From contig DVJA01000075.1 in assembly GCA_018710885.1 (NCBI GenBank), forward strand, positions 1 to 12,425: a stretch of DNA of 12,425 bases, written 5' to 3'. A program made the position numbers and the translations under genes. This DNA comes from Scatomorpha merdigallinarum. GTDB taxonomy: Bacteria > Bacillota > Clostridia > Oscillospirales > Oscillospiraceae. The notes under the pieces are model-generated. The model saw only the letters and a program-made list of their open reading frames with translations, searched no databases and had not been told where the DNA came from. Below, piece after piece: positions 1 to 5,491 of this stretch (position 1 is the first letter of the stretch; each line of letters opens with the position of its first letter).

Positions 1-10
1 GCACGCTCAT
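1..10 (-). CDS. start of a gene running off the left edge (partial, 3 codons visible)
   Basis: Only the first codons (Met-Ser-Val) of a possible minus-strand gene are inside the window. The ATG overlaps the TGA of the micro-ORF at 7-54 in an ATGA arrangement, and a purine-rich stretch (GGGGAAG, then AGGCGG) lies just upstream. It lies downstream of a near-consensus leftward promoter at 170-198. Nothing can be said about its product. If the left part of the window is a mobile element, this would be the first full-size gene of a leftward element operon divergent from the XRE regulator. Confidence 0.3.
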
Positions 11-54
11 ATCGCCGCCTGCTTCCCCGAAGAAAGTATCTGTCGGACGGTCAT
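7..54 (-). CDS. possible 15-codon leader ORF
   Basis: A minus-strand ATG at 54 opens a 15-codon frame (MTVRQILSSGKQAAI) that stops in a TGA overlapping the ATG of the next frame. It sits in the roughly 150-nt leader of the leftward transcript. The purine-rich AAGGGGGG upstream is about 18 nt from the ATG, farther than usual for a ribosome binding site, so translation is uncertain. It could be a translationally coupled leader peptide or chance. Confidence 0.22.
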   Translation of the reverse strand: MTVRQILSSGKQAAI

Positions 55-169
55 TCAGTTTTGTTTCGTCTGCCCCCCTTCACTTTACAACGGACATTTT
101 TTCGCCGTTTTGAGGGTGTTCAATTTGTAAAATTTTTGTTGCTTAAACTTATTTGCTTATATCATCTTC

Positions 170-198
170 ATTATACTAAGCATAATAGTTAAAGTCAA
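170..198 (-). promoter_or_regulatory. leftward sigma-A-type promoter
   Basis: On the minus strand TTGACT (198 to 193) is followed after exactly 17 bp by a consensus TATAAT (175 to 170). It points left, out of the window, and is divergent from the XRE-gene promoter at 242-270. The -10 side lies in a near-palindrome (TTATACT-A-AGCATAA, 171-185, one mismatch) that contains a 12-bp element also present in the rightward promoter, suggesting shared control. Confidence 0.75.
172..183 (+). repeat. candidate operator copy 1 (TATACTAAGCAT)
   Basis: This 12-bp element matches positions 247-258 (TATCCTAAGCAT) at 11 of 12 bases. It overlaps the -10 and spacer of the leftward promoter. The two copies are 75 bp apart, about seven helical turns, and each lies inside one of two divergent promoters. 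A natural inference is that the XRE protein encoded just downstream binds both, but no binding evidence exists here. Confidence 0.5.
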
Positions 199-241
199 GC
201 GGTTTGCGGAAAAACATTAAATAAATTTGTTTAGATTTCCC

Positions 242-270
242 TTGACTATCCTAAGCATTTCTGCTATGCT
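242..270 (+). promoter_or_regulatory. promoter of the XRE regulator gene
   Basis: TTGACT (242-247) and TATGCT (265-270) are separated by 17 bp, with an extended -10 TGC directly before the -10. Transcription would start near 277, giving a leader of about 25 nt before the ATG at 303. The spacer contains the 12-bp element shared with the divergent promoter, and AGCAT-N7-ATGCT (254-270) forms a small inverted repeat over the -10, as expected for autoregulation. Confidence 0.8.
247..258 (+). repeat. candidate operator copy 2 (TATCCTAAGCAT)
   Basis: Second copy of the 12-bp element at 172-183, with one mismatch. It begins at the last base of the -35 and fills most of the spacer of the XRE-gene promoter, where a bound repressor would block RNA polymerase. 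Confidence 0.5.
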
Positions 271-302
271 GAATCTATCAATCCAGATAGGAGTTGGCTG
301 TT

Positions 303-830
303 ATGGCGATTGGAGAACGCATTCACTTTTTCCGCATTCTGCGCGGCATGACGCAGAAATATCTTGGTATGGCGCTGGGCTTCCCGGAGAAGTCCGCCGA
401 TGTCCGCCTTGCCCAATACGAGAACGGATCGCGGACGCCCAAGGCAGACCTAACTGACGCCCTGGCGCAGGCACTGGATGTCTCGCCCCATGCTCTTTCT
501 GTCCCGGACATCGACTCCTATGTTGGCCTCATGCACACGCTGTTTACGCTGGAGGACCGCTATGGCCTGAAAATCTGCGAGTGCGATGGAGAAATACATC
601 TTCGGGTGGATGTGTTCCAAGGGAAAGAAGCGGCCCGGCTCCATGAGATGCTCTGCGCATGGGGAGAGCAGGCGGCCAAGCTGAAATCGGGGGAAATCAG
701 CAAAGAGGACTACGACCGCTGGCGTTACCGCTACCCAGAGTTCGATACCACAGGCCACTGGCACAAGGTTGTCCCTTCCCAAGGGCTCAGCGATCTGCTG
801 GCGGAAGCAGAAAAAGCAAATGGAAAATGA
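303..830 (+). CDS. XRE-family helix-turn-helix regulator of a mobile element
   Basis: The 175-aa product begins with a Cro/C1-type helix-turn-helix (about residues 4-62): an FFRILRGMTQKYLG segment gives the first helices, and AQYENGSRTP is the typical end of the recognition region. An insertion around FPEKSADVR separates the helices. The rest is an uncharacterised ligand or oligomerisation domain ending in a Trp/Tyr-rich patch (WRYRYPEFD). From memory, very similar proteins occur in integrative conjugative or mobilizable elements of gut Clostridia, usually next to mobilisation genes; I did not verify this by search. The ATG at 303 is chosen because AGGAG (289-293) sits 9 nt before it; an upstream in-frame TTG at 294 directly abuts the AGGAG. 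Its own promoter carries a possible operator shared with the divergent promoter, so it probably represses itself and a leftward element operon. Only one of its seven Ile codons is ATA, unlike resident genes. Confidence 0.85.
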   Translation: MAIGERIHFFRILRGMTQKYLGMALGFPEKSADVRLAQYENGSRTPKADLTDALAQALDVSPHALSVPDIDSYVGLMHTLFTLEDRYGLKICECDGEIHLRVDVFQGKEAARLHEMLCAWGEQAAKLKSGEISKEDYDRWRYRYPEFDTTGHWHKVVPSQGLSDLLAEAEKANGK

Positions 831-845
831 AGGGAGTAGAGCTTT

Positions 846-1190
846 ATGAACCGCAATGATAAAAAAGCCAAAAGAGATTATATTAGTACCCATATCGACA
901 CAAGCAAAGCGCGTTTAAAGGACGATGAAGTTGATTTTCTCTGCGAGTTCATAGATGAGTATGATGAGAAGTACAAGGGACAAAGTCATACTCATAGGAG
1001 CAGCTATGATGGGTGGAGTTCAGATGGCAAGTACACCCGCAAAGAGGAAACTACATATACATTTAGCGATGATATTGGAATTCATGAGGAATATAGTTAC
1101 CATGATGACGATGGTCAATCTGGATGCCAGAGCAGAGATATTACAGATGCGCGCGGAATTTTAAATTGGTTCAAAAAGCACAAGGACTAA
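846..1190 (+). CDS. unrecognised acidic 114-aa protein at the element end
   Basis: I do not recognise this protein. It starts Lys/Arg-rich, then becomes acidic and hydrophilic with runs such as DEVDFLCEFIDEYDEKY and YHDDDGQSGC, and ends ARGILNWFKKHKD. No signal peptide or membrane segment is seen. It has two Cys residues (33 and 93), too few and too far apart for an obvious zinc site. GGAG at 833-836 lies 9 nt before the ATG. It begins 15 nt after the XRE stop and is probably co-transcribed with it, ending at the terminator at 1193. Its base composition is more AT-rich and ATA is used for only one of seven Ile codons, so it belongs with the element, not the host. It could be a small accessory, antirestriction-like or immunity-like factor; these are guesses from location only. 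Confidence 0.7.
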   Translation: MNRNDKKAKRDYISTHIDTSKARLKDDEVDFLCEFIDEYDEKYKGQSHTHRSSYDGWSSDGKYTRKEETTYTFSDDIGIHEEYSYHDDDGQSGCQSRDITDARGILNWFKKHKD

Positions 1191-1192
1191 AA

Positions 1193-1237
1193 AAAGAGCT
1201 ACCTGACTTTCGCAAATCAGGTAGCTCTTTATTTTTG
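1193..1237 (+). terminator. intrinsic terminator of the XRE/114-aa operon
   Basis: A perfect 14-bp stem (AAAGAGCTACCTGA at 1193-1206 pairing with 1217-1230) with a 10-nt loop is followed by ATTTTT. It begins three bases after the stop of the 114-aa gene. It also contains an A-run on the left side, so it may stop leftward transcripts coming out of the element end. It shields guaA from antisense transcription by the element. Confidence 0.92.
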
Positions 1238-1327
1238 GAATAATGAAAACCGTTGCCAAATCGTTGCCACGAAGGGCATCAAGCCTCAAAAAGTCCCGTG
1301 TTTACAGGCTTTTCTCGACCTCTGAAA
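1231..1327. other. gene-free end of the integrated element (candidate attachment region)
   Basis: These 97 bp lie between the terminator and the guaA stop codon and encode nothing I can support. They contain a direct repeat CGTTGCCA x2 (1251-1258, 1262-1269), an inverted repeat AAGCCT / AGGCTT (1281-1286, 1306-1311) that includes a weak AAAAG...CTTTT hairpin, and then the guaA 3' end. This layout (repeats, then the 3' end of a conserved gene) is typical of the attachment end of a tyrosine-integrase element. The exact core cannot be defined without the second att copy, which is not in the window. Confidence 0.55.
1251..1269 (+). repeat. two direct repeats CGTTGCCA, 11-bp period
   Basis: CGTTGCCA occurs at 1251-1258 and again at 1262-1269, one helical turn apart, separated by AAT. 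Short direct repeats close to the element end resemble arm-type binding sites of tyrosine recombinases. That role is inferred only from position. Confidence 0.5.
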
Positions 1328-2308
1328 TCATTCGAACTCGATGGTTGCGGGTGGCTTTGGGGTTAGGTCGTAGAGGACGCGGTTTACGCCGGGGACTTCG
1401 TTGGTTATGCGCTCAGTCAGGCGGTGCATCAGTGGCCAGGGGAGCTCTTCCACTTCGGCCGACATGGCGTCGCGGGTATTTATGGCGCGGATAACGACCG
1501 GCCAGGCGTCTACGCGCTTGCCGTCGCGCACACCGGTGCTGGTTATGGGCGGCACCACAGTGAAGTACTGCCACACGGTCTTGTCCAGGCCGGCCTTTTC
1601 AAATTCCTCTCGCAGTATCGCGTCGCTCTCGCGCACGGCTTCAAGCCTGTCGCGGGTGATGGCACCCACACAGCGCACGCCCAGGCCGGGGCCCGGGAAG
1701 GGCTGGCGATATACCATGGAATCGGGCAGGCCCAGGGCCTTGCCGACCACGCGCACCTCGTCCTTATAGAGGAACTTGAGCGGCTCGACCAGCTCAAACT
1801 TCATATCCTCCGGCAGACCTCCAACATTGTGGTGGCTCTTGACCGGGCCGGATTCGACTATATCGGGATAAATCGTGCCCTGGGCAAGGAAACCTATGCC
1901 CTCCAGCTTGCGCGCCTCTTCTTCGAACACACGGATAAACTCCGCGCCTATAATCTTGCGCTTCTGCTCAGGTTCTGCCACTCCGGCGAGCTTGTCCAGG
2001 AAGCGGTCTACCGCATCGACATAGGTCAGGTTCGCACCGAGCTGGTTGCGGAACACTTCAACGACCTGTTCACTCTCACCCTTGCGCATCAGGCCGTGGT
2101 TGACATGGACGCACTCGAGCTGCTTGCCAACCGCCTTGATAAGCAGCGCCGCGACTACGGAAGAGTCCACGCCGCCGGAGAGGGCCAGCAGCACTTTGCC
2201 GTCGCCTATCTGTTTGCGCAGCGCCGCAAGCTGTTCCTCGATAAAAGCTTCGGCCAGCTCGGGAGTGGTGATACGCTCCATTTCGGGTCTTTCGTTTTCG
2301 TTACTCAT
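1328..2308 (-). CDS. guaA: GMP synthase, ATP-pyrophosphatase subunit/short form (no glutaminase domain)
   Basis: The enzyme aminates XMP to GMP using ATP. The 326-aa product has the ATP-PPase P-loop SGGVDSS (about residues 44-50), the following VHVNHGLMR segment, a YPDIVES / HHNVGGLP region, the RQPFPGPGLGVR motif, and the GMP-synthase C-terminal dimerisation domain ending PPATIEFE. Bacterial GuaA is normally about 510-525 aa with an N-terminal class I glutamine amidotransferase domain; that domain is entirely absent. The 43 bp upstream, before the divergent TTG start, cannot hold it. The protein therefore matches archaeal-type GuaAb and needs a separate glutaminase or free ammonia. The ATG at 2308 is chosen because GGAGG (2318-2314) lies 5 nt upstream; an in-frame ATG at 2320 overlaps that site. 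The 3' end borders the presumed mobile-element end. Confidence 0.93.
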   Translation of the reverse strand: MSNENERPEMERITTPELAEAFIEEQLAALRKQIGDGKVLLALSGGVDSSVVAALLIKAVGKQLECVHVNHGLMRKGESEQVVEVFRNQLGANLTYVDAVDRFLDKLAGVAEPEQKRKIIGAEFIRVFEEEARKLEGIGFLAQGTIYPDIVESGPVKSHHNVGGLPEDMKFELVEPLKFLYKDEVRVVGKALGLPDSMVYRQPFPGPGLGVRCVGAITRDRLEAVRESDAILREEFEKAGLDKTVWQYFTVVPPITSTGVRDGKRVDAWPVVIRAINTRDAMSAEVEELPWPLMHRLTERITNEVPGVNRVLYDLTPKPPATIEFE

Positions 2309-2327
2309 AACAGCCTCCATATTGGTA

Positions 2328-2333
2328 ATTATA
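2328..2333 (-). promoter_or_regulatory. possible -10 element of guaA
   Basis: A consensus TATAAT on the minus strand lies 20 nt upstream of the guaA ATG. No convincing -35 is found at 16-18 bp, and the predicted leader would be only about 13 nt. No purine riboswitch or G-box fits into the short gap between guaA and the divergent gene. Confidence 0.35.
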
Positions 2334-2351
2334 TGTGGGGGAAGTGATTGC

Positions 2352-3032
2352 TTGACTATTGTAATAATAAGAACGCTAATTGTCTACTTAGCTCTTCTGG
2401 TATTCATGCGCCTGATGGGCAAGCGGCAGTTGAGCGAACTGGAACTACCGGAGCTTGCCGTGGCTGTACTCATAGCCGATCTGGGTGCGCATCCGCTACA
2501 GGATATAGGCATACCGCTGCTGAACGGCCTGCTGCCCATAATAGTGCTCTTCTGCTGCGAGGTCCTCATCTCCGGAGCGGCCATGAAGAGCCCCAAATTG
2601 CGCTCCGTACTCTTCGGGCGGCCCAGTTTCCTTATCTCCGAGGGCAAGATAAACCAGCGTGAGATGCGCCGCTGCCGCTTCACTCCTGATGAGCTTGCTG
2701 AACAGCTCCGCAGCAATGGAGTTAGTGATATATCTCAGGTACAATACGCTATACTTGAGACGGACGGCGAACTCAACACGATACTGTTCCCACCCTACCG
2801 CACAGCCACCGCACAAGATATCGGCATATCTGCCACCGACGGCGGCTATCCGGTAATACTCGTCAACGACGGGCACGTCCTCTCTGACAATTTGCGCTAT
2901 CTGGGCCGCAACGAGGCCTGGCTGCACCGTGAGCTCAAACGCTACGGGCTCAGCCGCGCAAGCGACGCCTATCTGCTCGTGGCAAACAAAAGCGGGACCG
3001 TTTTCTGCGCACCTATGGAGGAAAAGCGATGA
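2352..3032 (+). CDS. DUF421 (YetF-like) membrane protein
   Basis: The 226-aa product has the DUF421/YetF family layout: an N-terminal membrane segment, the hallmark RLMGKRQLSELELPEL (about residues 20-35), a second and third hydrophobic segment, then a cytoplasmic domain with FLISEGKINQREMRRCRFTPDEL and VQYAILETDGELN. The biochemical role of the family is unclear; YetF-type proteins of Bacillus are linked to the membrane and spores. The start is a TTG at 2352: GGGGAAGTGA (2338-2347), a good anti-16S match, lies 4 nt before it, and the frame further upstream lies antisense inside guaA. Ile codons are 13 ATA, 3 ATC and 2 ATT by hand count. It overlaps the next gene by 4 nt (ATGA), so the two are translationally coupled. 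Confidence 0.88.
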   Translation: MTIVIIRTLIVYLALLVFMRLMGKRQLSELELPELAVAVLIADLGAHPLQDIGIPLLNGLLPIIVLFCCEVLISGAAMKSPKLRSVLFGRPSFLISEGKINQREMRRCRFTPDELAEQLRSNGVSDISQVQYAILETDGELNTILFPPYRTATAQDIGISATDGGYPVILVNDGHVLSDNLRYLGRNEAWLHRELKRYGLSRASDAYLLVANKSGTVFCAPMEEKR

Positions 3033-3409
3033 AGAAGGAATTTTTTGCCCTGGCGCTGCTCATCGCGCTCTTTGCCGGCGGGCTCTATAATACGCACTAT
3101 ATACACGGATTGACCGACGGACTCAGCGACGAGCTTGAGCTCTCGCGCATATACTGCCAGAACGGCGAATACGCCCTCGCTCTGGAACGCGCCGAAGCGG
3201 CCGCCGAGGCCTGGGACAACTGTTCTCTCTACGCCAGGATATTTATACGCCACACAGAGATAGATTCAGTCGATTACGGCCTACATGACCTTACCGCCGT
3301 GCTCACCTCAGAAGAGCCGGAGGGCGCCGCACCTCTCTATGCGAGCCTAATCGCACACATTGAAAGCCTCTACGAGATGGAAAGGCTGAGCCTGGGAAGT
3401 ATCTTTTAG
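3029..3409 (+). CDS. DUF4363-type membrane-anchored protein
   Basis: The 126-aa product starts MKKEFFALALLIALFAGG, a single N-terminal membrane anchor or signal segment. A helical extracytoplasmic domain follows, rich in Ala, Glu and Leu (YALALERAEAAAEAWDNCS), with the typical late HIESLYEMERLSLGSIF end seen in DUF4363 proteins. GGAGG lies 7 nt upstream inside the end of the DUF421 gene, and the ATG overlaps that gene's TGA. In Clostridia these two families are commonly adjacent, which suggests a shared envelope function, still unknown. Its TAG stop overlaps the TAA of the convergent gene at 3406-3409. Confidence 0.82.
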   Translation: MKKEFFALALLIALFAGGLYNTHYIHGLTDGLSDELELSRIYCQNGEYALALERAEAAAEAWDNCSLYARIFIRHTEIDSVDYGLHDLTAVLTSEEPEGAAPLYASLIAHIESLYEMERLSLGSIF

Positions 3410-3660
3410 CGGCTTTTTAGCACTCGCAGGCAGACCCAGAGCACAAACAGCGCGGCTGTGAGTGCAAGCGAGATCCAGTAGCAGGCTATCTCCCCCGTTG
3501 CAAATGCAAGCGCGACACCCAGCAACGGCACGGCCGCCAGCGCAAATAGCGAATTAGCCTCCCCACGCAGCTTGCTATGCCTATTGCGTTTCAATAGGGC
3601 CCCCATCAAAATCAGCAGCGCGCAAATACCTGCAGCCAAAGCAATCCAGCGTACGTCCAT
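3406..3660 (-). CDS. small membrane protein, unknown function
   Basis: This gene encodes 84 aa with three predicted membrane segments (about residues 4-22, 37-54 and 58-79), a short basic loop KRNRHSKLRG after the first, and a basic C-terminus LRVLKSR. I do not recognise a family. The ATG at 3660 is preferred because GGAGG lies 7 nt upstream. An in-frame GTG at 3711 would add 17 residues (KEYTIQVADSELGGF...) and nearly join the previous gene, but it has no ribosome binding site. It is third in an apparent nrdR operon, and its stop overlaps that of the convergent DUF4363 gene. Confidence 0.72.
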   Translation of the reverse strand: MDVRWIALAAGICALLILMGALLKRNRHSKLRGEANSLFALAAVPLLGVALAFATGEIACYWISLALTAALFVLWVCLRVLKSR

Positions 3661-3714
3661 GTCAAAACCTCCAAGTTCAGAATCTGCTACCTGAATCGTA
3701 TATTCCTTCACCTG

Positions 3715-4029
3715 TCACAGCTTGAACCTACCGCTGACGTTCATGTATATAAGCACTGCAATGCACACGGCAACGGTGAGCAGCATGCCTGCTATGAAGA
3801 TTCCGGCAATCCCTGTTATCCCGGCCAAAATGCCGCTGCCTCCCATAGTGACAGCCAGGGCATACATGAACTTTGAGAGGAACTTGAGCGTCTCCGGCAT
3901 GTTCACCTTGCCGGGGTCTCCCGTAGTGTTGACCCATTTTGCGCCCTTACCCTTGCCAAAATACCGGCCCAGAGCGCAGCATAGCGCGGTGAACGCCGCT
4001 CCCGCTGCGATAAGTATGGCACGTTCCAT
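3715..4029 (-). CDS. small membrane protein, unknown function (DUF3784-like layout)
   Basis: The 104-aa product has an N-terminal membrane segment (about 3-22), a polar stretch GKGKGAKWVNTTGDPG, and two further membrane segments (about 50-70 and 73-95). The order, one helix, a charged loop, then two helices at about 100 aa, resembles DUF3784 proteins, but the signature residues are not clear and I would not assign the family. GGAGG lies 9 nt before the ATG. It begins 38 nt after nrdR with no terminator between, so it is probably expressed with nrdR. Confidence 0.75.
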   Translation of the reverse strand: MERAILIAAGAAFTALCCALGRYFGKGKGAKWVNTTGDPGKVNMPETLKFLSKFMYALAVTMGGSGILAGITGIAGIFIAGMLLTVAVCIAVLIYMNVSGRFKL

Positions 4030-4067
4030 CTACAGAGCCTCCCTCGCGCCTCTGACCCGGGGGTGTA

Positions 4068-4529
4068 TTACTCGTCTTTCTGTTTGAGCAGCTTTGTGAG
4101 CTCCTCCATAAAGGTGTTTATGTCCTTGAACGAGCGGTAGACGCTCGCAAAGCGCACATACGCCACCTCATCCACGTCCTTGAGACGGTCCATCACCATC
4201 TCGCCTATCTCTGTCGTGCTGATTTCGCGCTCGAGGTTGCTCTGGAGCTCCTGCTCTATCTCGTCGGCTATCTGTTCGAGCGAGGTCAGCGCCACAGGGC
4301 GCTTTTCACAGGCGCGCACCATGCCGTTTATGAGCTTCACCTTGTCGAAGGTCTGGCGCGAGCCGTCGCGCTTTATTACGACCAGCGGCAGGCGCTCTAT
4401 TATCTCATATGTAGTGAAACGCTTCTGGCAAGCCAGGCACTCGCGGCGGCGGCGTATGGTCGCTCCCTCTTCGGCCGGGCGGGAATCAATAACGCGGCTC
4501 TCAGAATAGCCGCAGAACGGGCATTTCAT
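4068..4529 (-). CDS. nrdR: transcriptional repressor NrdR
   Basis: NrdR represses ribonucleotide reductase genes by sensing ATP/dATP. The 153-aa product is full length. The N-terminal zinc ribbon has CPFC (Cys3, Cys6) and CLAC (Cys31, Cys34) with the basic RRRREC strand, followed by the ATP-cone domain starting LVVIKRDGSRQTFDKVKL (about 49-66) and a helical end. The GGGGG before the ATG is about 9-10 nt away, an acceptable distance. Two small membrane-protein genes follow it on the same strand. I do not see a convincing pair of NrdR boxes in front of it, so autoregulation is not supported. Confidence 0.97.
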   Translation of the reverse strand: MKCPFCGYSESRVIDSRPAEEGATIRRRRECLACQKRFTTYEIIERLPLVVIKRDGSRQTFDKVKLINGMVRACEKRPVALTSLEQIADEIEQELQSNLEREISTTEIGEMVMDRLKDVDEVAYVRFASVYRSFKDINTFMEELTKLLKQKDE

Positions 4530-4562
4530 TTATAATAACCCCCTGGTTGACAACTTTACATA

Positions 4563-4568
4563 AGTATA
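4563..4568 (-). promoter_or_regulatory. possible -10 element of nrdR
   Basis: TATACT on the minus strand ends 33 nt before the nrdR ATG, giving a plausible start site around 4556. The corresponding -35 region (TAGCAT) is poor. An inverted repeat CGTACC / GGTACG (4580-4585 and 4603-4608) lies just upstream and may be a regulator site. Confidence 0.35.
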
Positions 4569-4671
4569 TCACACATACCCGTACCATGCTAGGATTAATA
4601 TAGGTACGTTGGCAATTTTTTTGCGTTGTTTCGCGCCGGCGCTCCGGGTTAGAATATTCCCGGTGATACAT

Positions 4672-4914
4672 ATGCGAACTATACGGCGAATCCTCGCCAT
4701 GTCCAGTCTGTCCTGGGAAATAGTCATCCGCGCGTTGCAACTGAGCTGCGTGATGCTTTTTTGCGCGTACATGCTGCTGATGGAAGCGGGTCCGTTCAAG
4801 TACGCGACAAGCGACCTGCACTACATAGCGCGCGAACTCATCTCCCAGCCACAGGCAATATTGCTGCTCGCCACTCTGGCCAGCGTCATTGTTGAGGAGC
4901 GTCAAGGGCTTTGA
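4672..4914 (+). CDS. small single-pass or two-pass membrane protein, unknown
   Basis: The 80-aa product has a hydrophobic segment (VIRALQLSCVMLFCAYMLLM, about residues 18-37) and a second weaker one near the C-terminus (AILLLATLASVIV). The start ATG at 4672 has GGTGAT 4 nt upstream; in-frame codons further upstream lack a site. Codons resemble resident genes (GC-rich third positions, ATA present), which supports it as real. No family is recognised. It is divergent from nrdR and its last 29 nt overlap the 3' end of rnmV on the other strand. A weak promoter TTGTTT-18-TAGAAT at 4626-4655 is possible. Confidence 0.62.
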   Translation: MRTIRRILAMSSLSWEIVIRALQLSCVMLFCAYMLLMEAGPFKYATSDLHYIARELISQPQAILLLATLASVIVEERQGL

Positions 4915-5491
4915 GCCGCTCGGAGAGTTCCTTACGGGTATAGAGCGCCGAGAGCACGTCGCGCAGTGCGGCGCCGTGGAGTTTTTCAGGCAGGCCCAGG
5001 CTCTTGAGCAACGCTACCCGCCTATCGCCGCTGCCAGGGTGCCCCGACAGGCCCAACTCATATAGTACGGCGGCGTTTATCTCTCCGGCGCCGTGCGCCG
5101 TCTTCTCTTCGCCCTCGAAGGTGGCGCCGGCGCGGCGCAGGGCCTCTATCAGCACCTCGGGACGCATACCCTCCACGCCGAGCATACCCGCCTTTGACGC
5201 CATCTTTTTGCGCCTCTCCCGGCCGGGCACGTCCGGGATATAGGCGTGCTTCACGAGCGATGGGTCTATGGCGCCTTTGAGGTAGCCGCGTATCTGAAAG
5301 CCCGCGCCGTCGCTGTCGGTGAGTATTATGAGCCCGCGCACCTGGGCCAATTTTCGCAGCAAGTCGAGCTTTTCCGAGTCGTTGAACACGCCGAAGCCGC
5401 CAGTCTCCACTATGATGGCGTCAAACACCTGGCTGAGGGTGTCCTTGTCGTAGCGGCCCTCGCAAACTATGACCTCTTTGACCTTTATCAT
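4886..5491 (-). CDS. rnmV: ribonuclease M5 (5S rRNA maturation)
   Basis: RNase M5 cuts the 5S rRNA precursor at both ends in Bacillota. The 201-aa product shows the TOPRIM domain: CEGRYD with catalytic Glu11, and the TDSDGAG motif with Asp59 and Asp61. IPDVPGRERRKKMASKAGMLGVEG follows, then the C-terminal DUF4093-type region. The ATG at 5491 overlaps the holA stop (ATGA) and has GGTGGAG 5 nt upstream; the in-frame GTG at 5497 abuts the site. It is the last gene of comEC-holA-rnmV. In Bacillus rnmV is elsewhere (near ksgA), so its place here is a lineage-specific arrangement. Confidence 0.95.
   Translation of the reverse strand: MIKVKEVIVCEGRYDKDTLSQVFDAIIVETGGFGVFNDSEKLDLLRKLAQVRGLIILTDSDGAGFQIRGYLKGAIDPSLVKHAYIPDVPGRERRKKMASKAGMLGVEGMRPEVLIEALRRAGATFEGEEKTAHGAGEINAAVLYELGLSGHPGSGDRRVALLKSLGLPEKLHGAALRDVLSALYTRKELSERLKALDAPQQ

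Noticed and set aside
450..893. Minus-strand frame of 147 aa opposite the XRE gene
   Set aside because: Antisense to a recognised helix-turn-helix gene and without a supported start.
1331..1336. TTCGAA at the guaA end, resembling a tRNA T-loop
   Set aside because: No acceptor or anticodon stem can be built around it; it is the Glu-Phe-Glu coding end of guaA.
1243..1494. Plus-strand frame of 83 aa across the element/guaA junction
   Set aside because: Arg-rich translation spanning the attachment region and the antisense of guaA; no ribosome binding site.
1424..2347. Long plus-strand frame (307 aa) opposite guaA
   Set aside because: It is fully antisense to a clear GMP synthase gene, has no recognisable motif, and arises from the GC-rich third positions of guaA.
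4547..4552. Consensus TTGACA on the plus strand before the 80-aa gene
   Set aside because: No -10 lies 16-18 bp downstream; the nearest TATA-like sequence is only 12 bp away.
4501..4905. Minus-strand frame of 134 aa between rnmV and nrdR
   Set aside because: It would run through the nrdR promoter and into nrdR, its translation looks random, and the opposite-strand 80-aa frame has the better start and codons.
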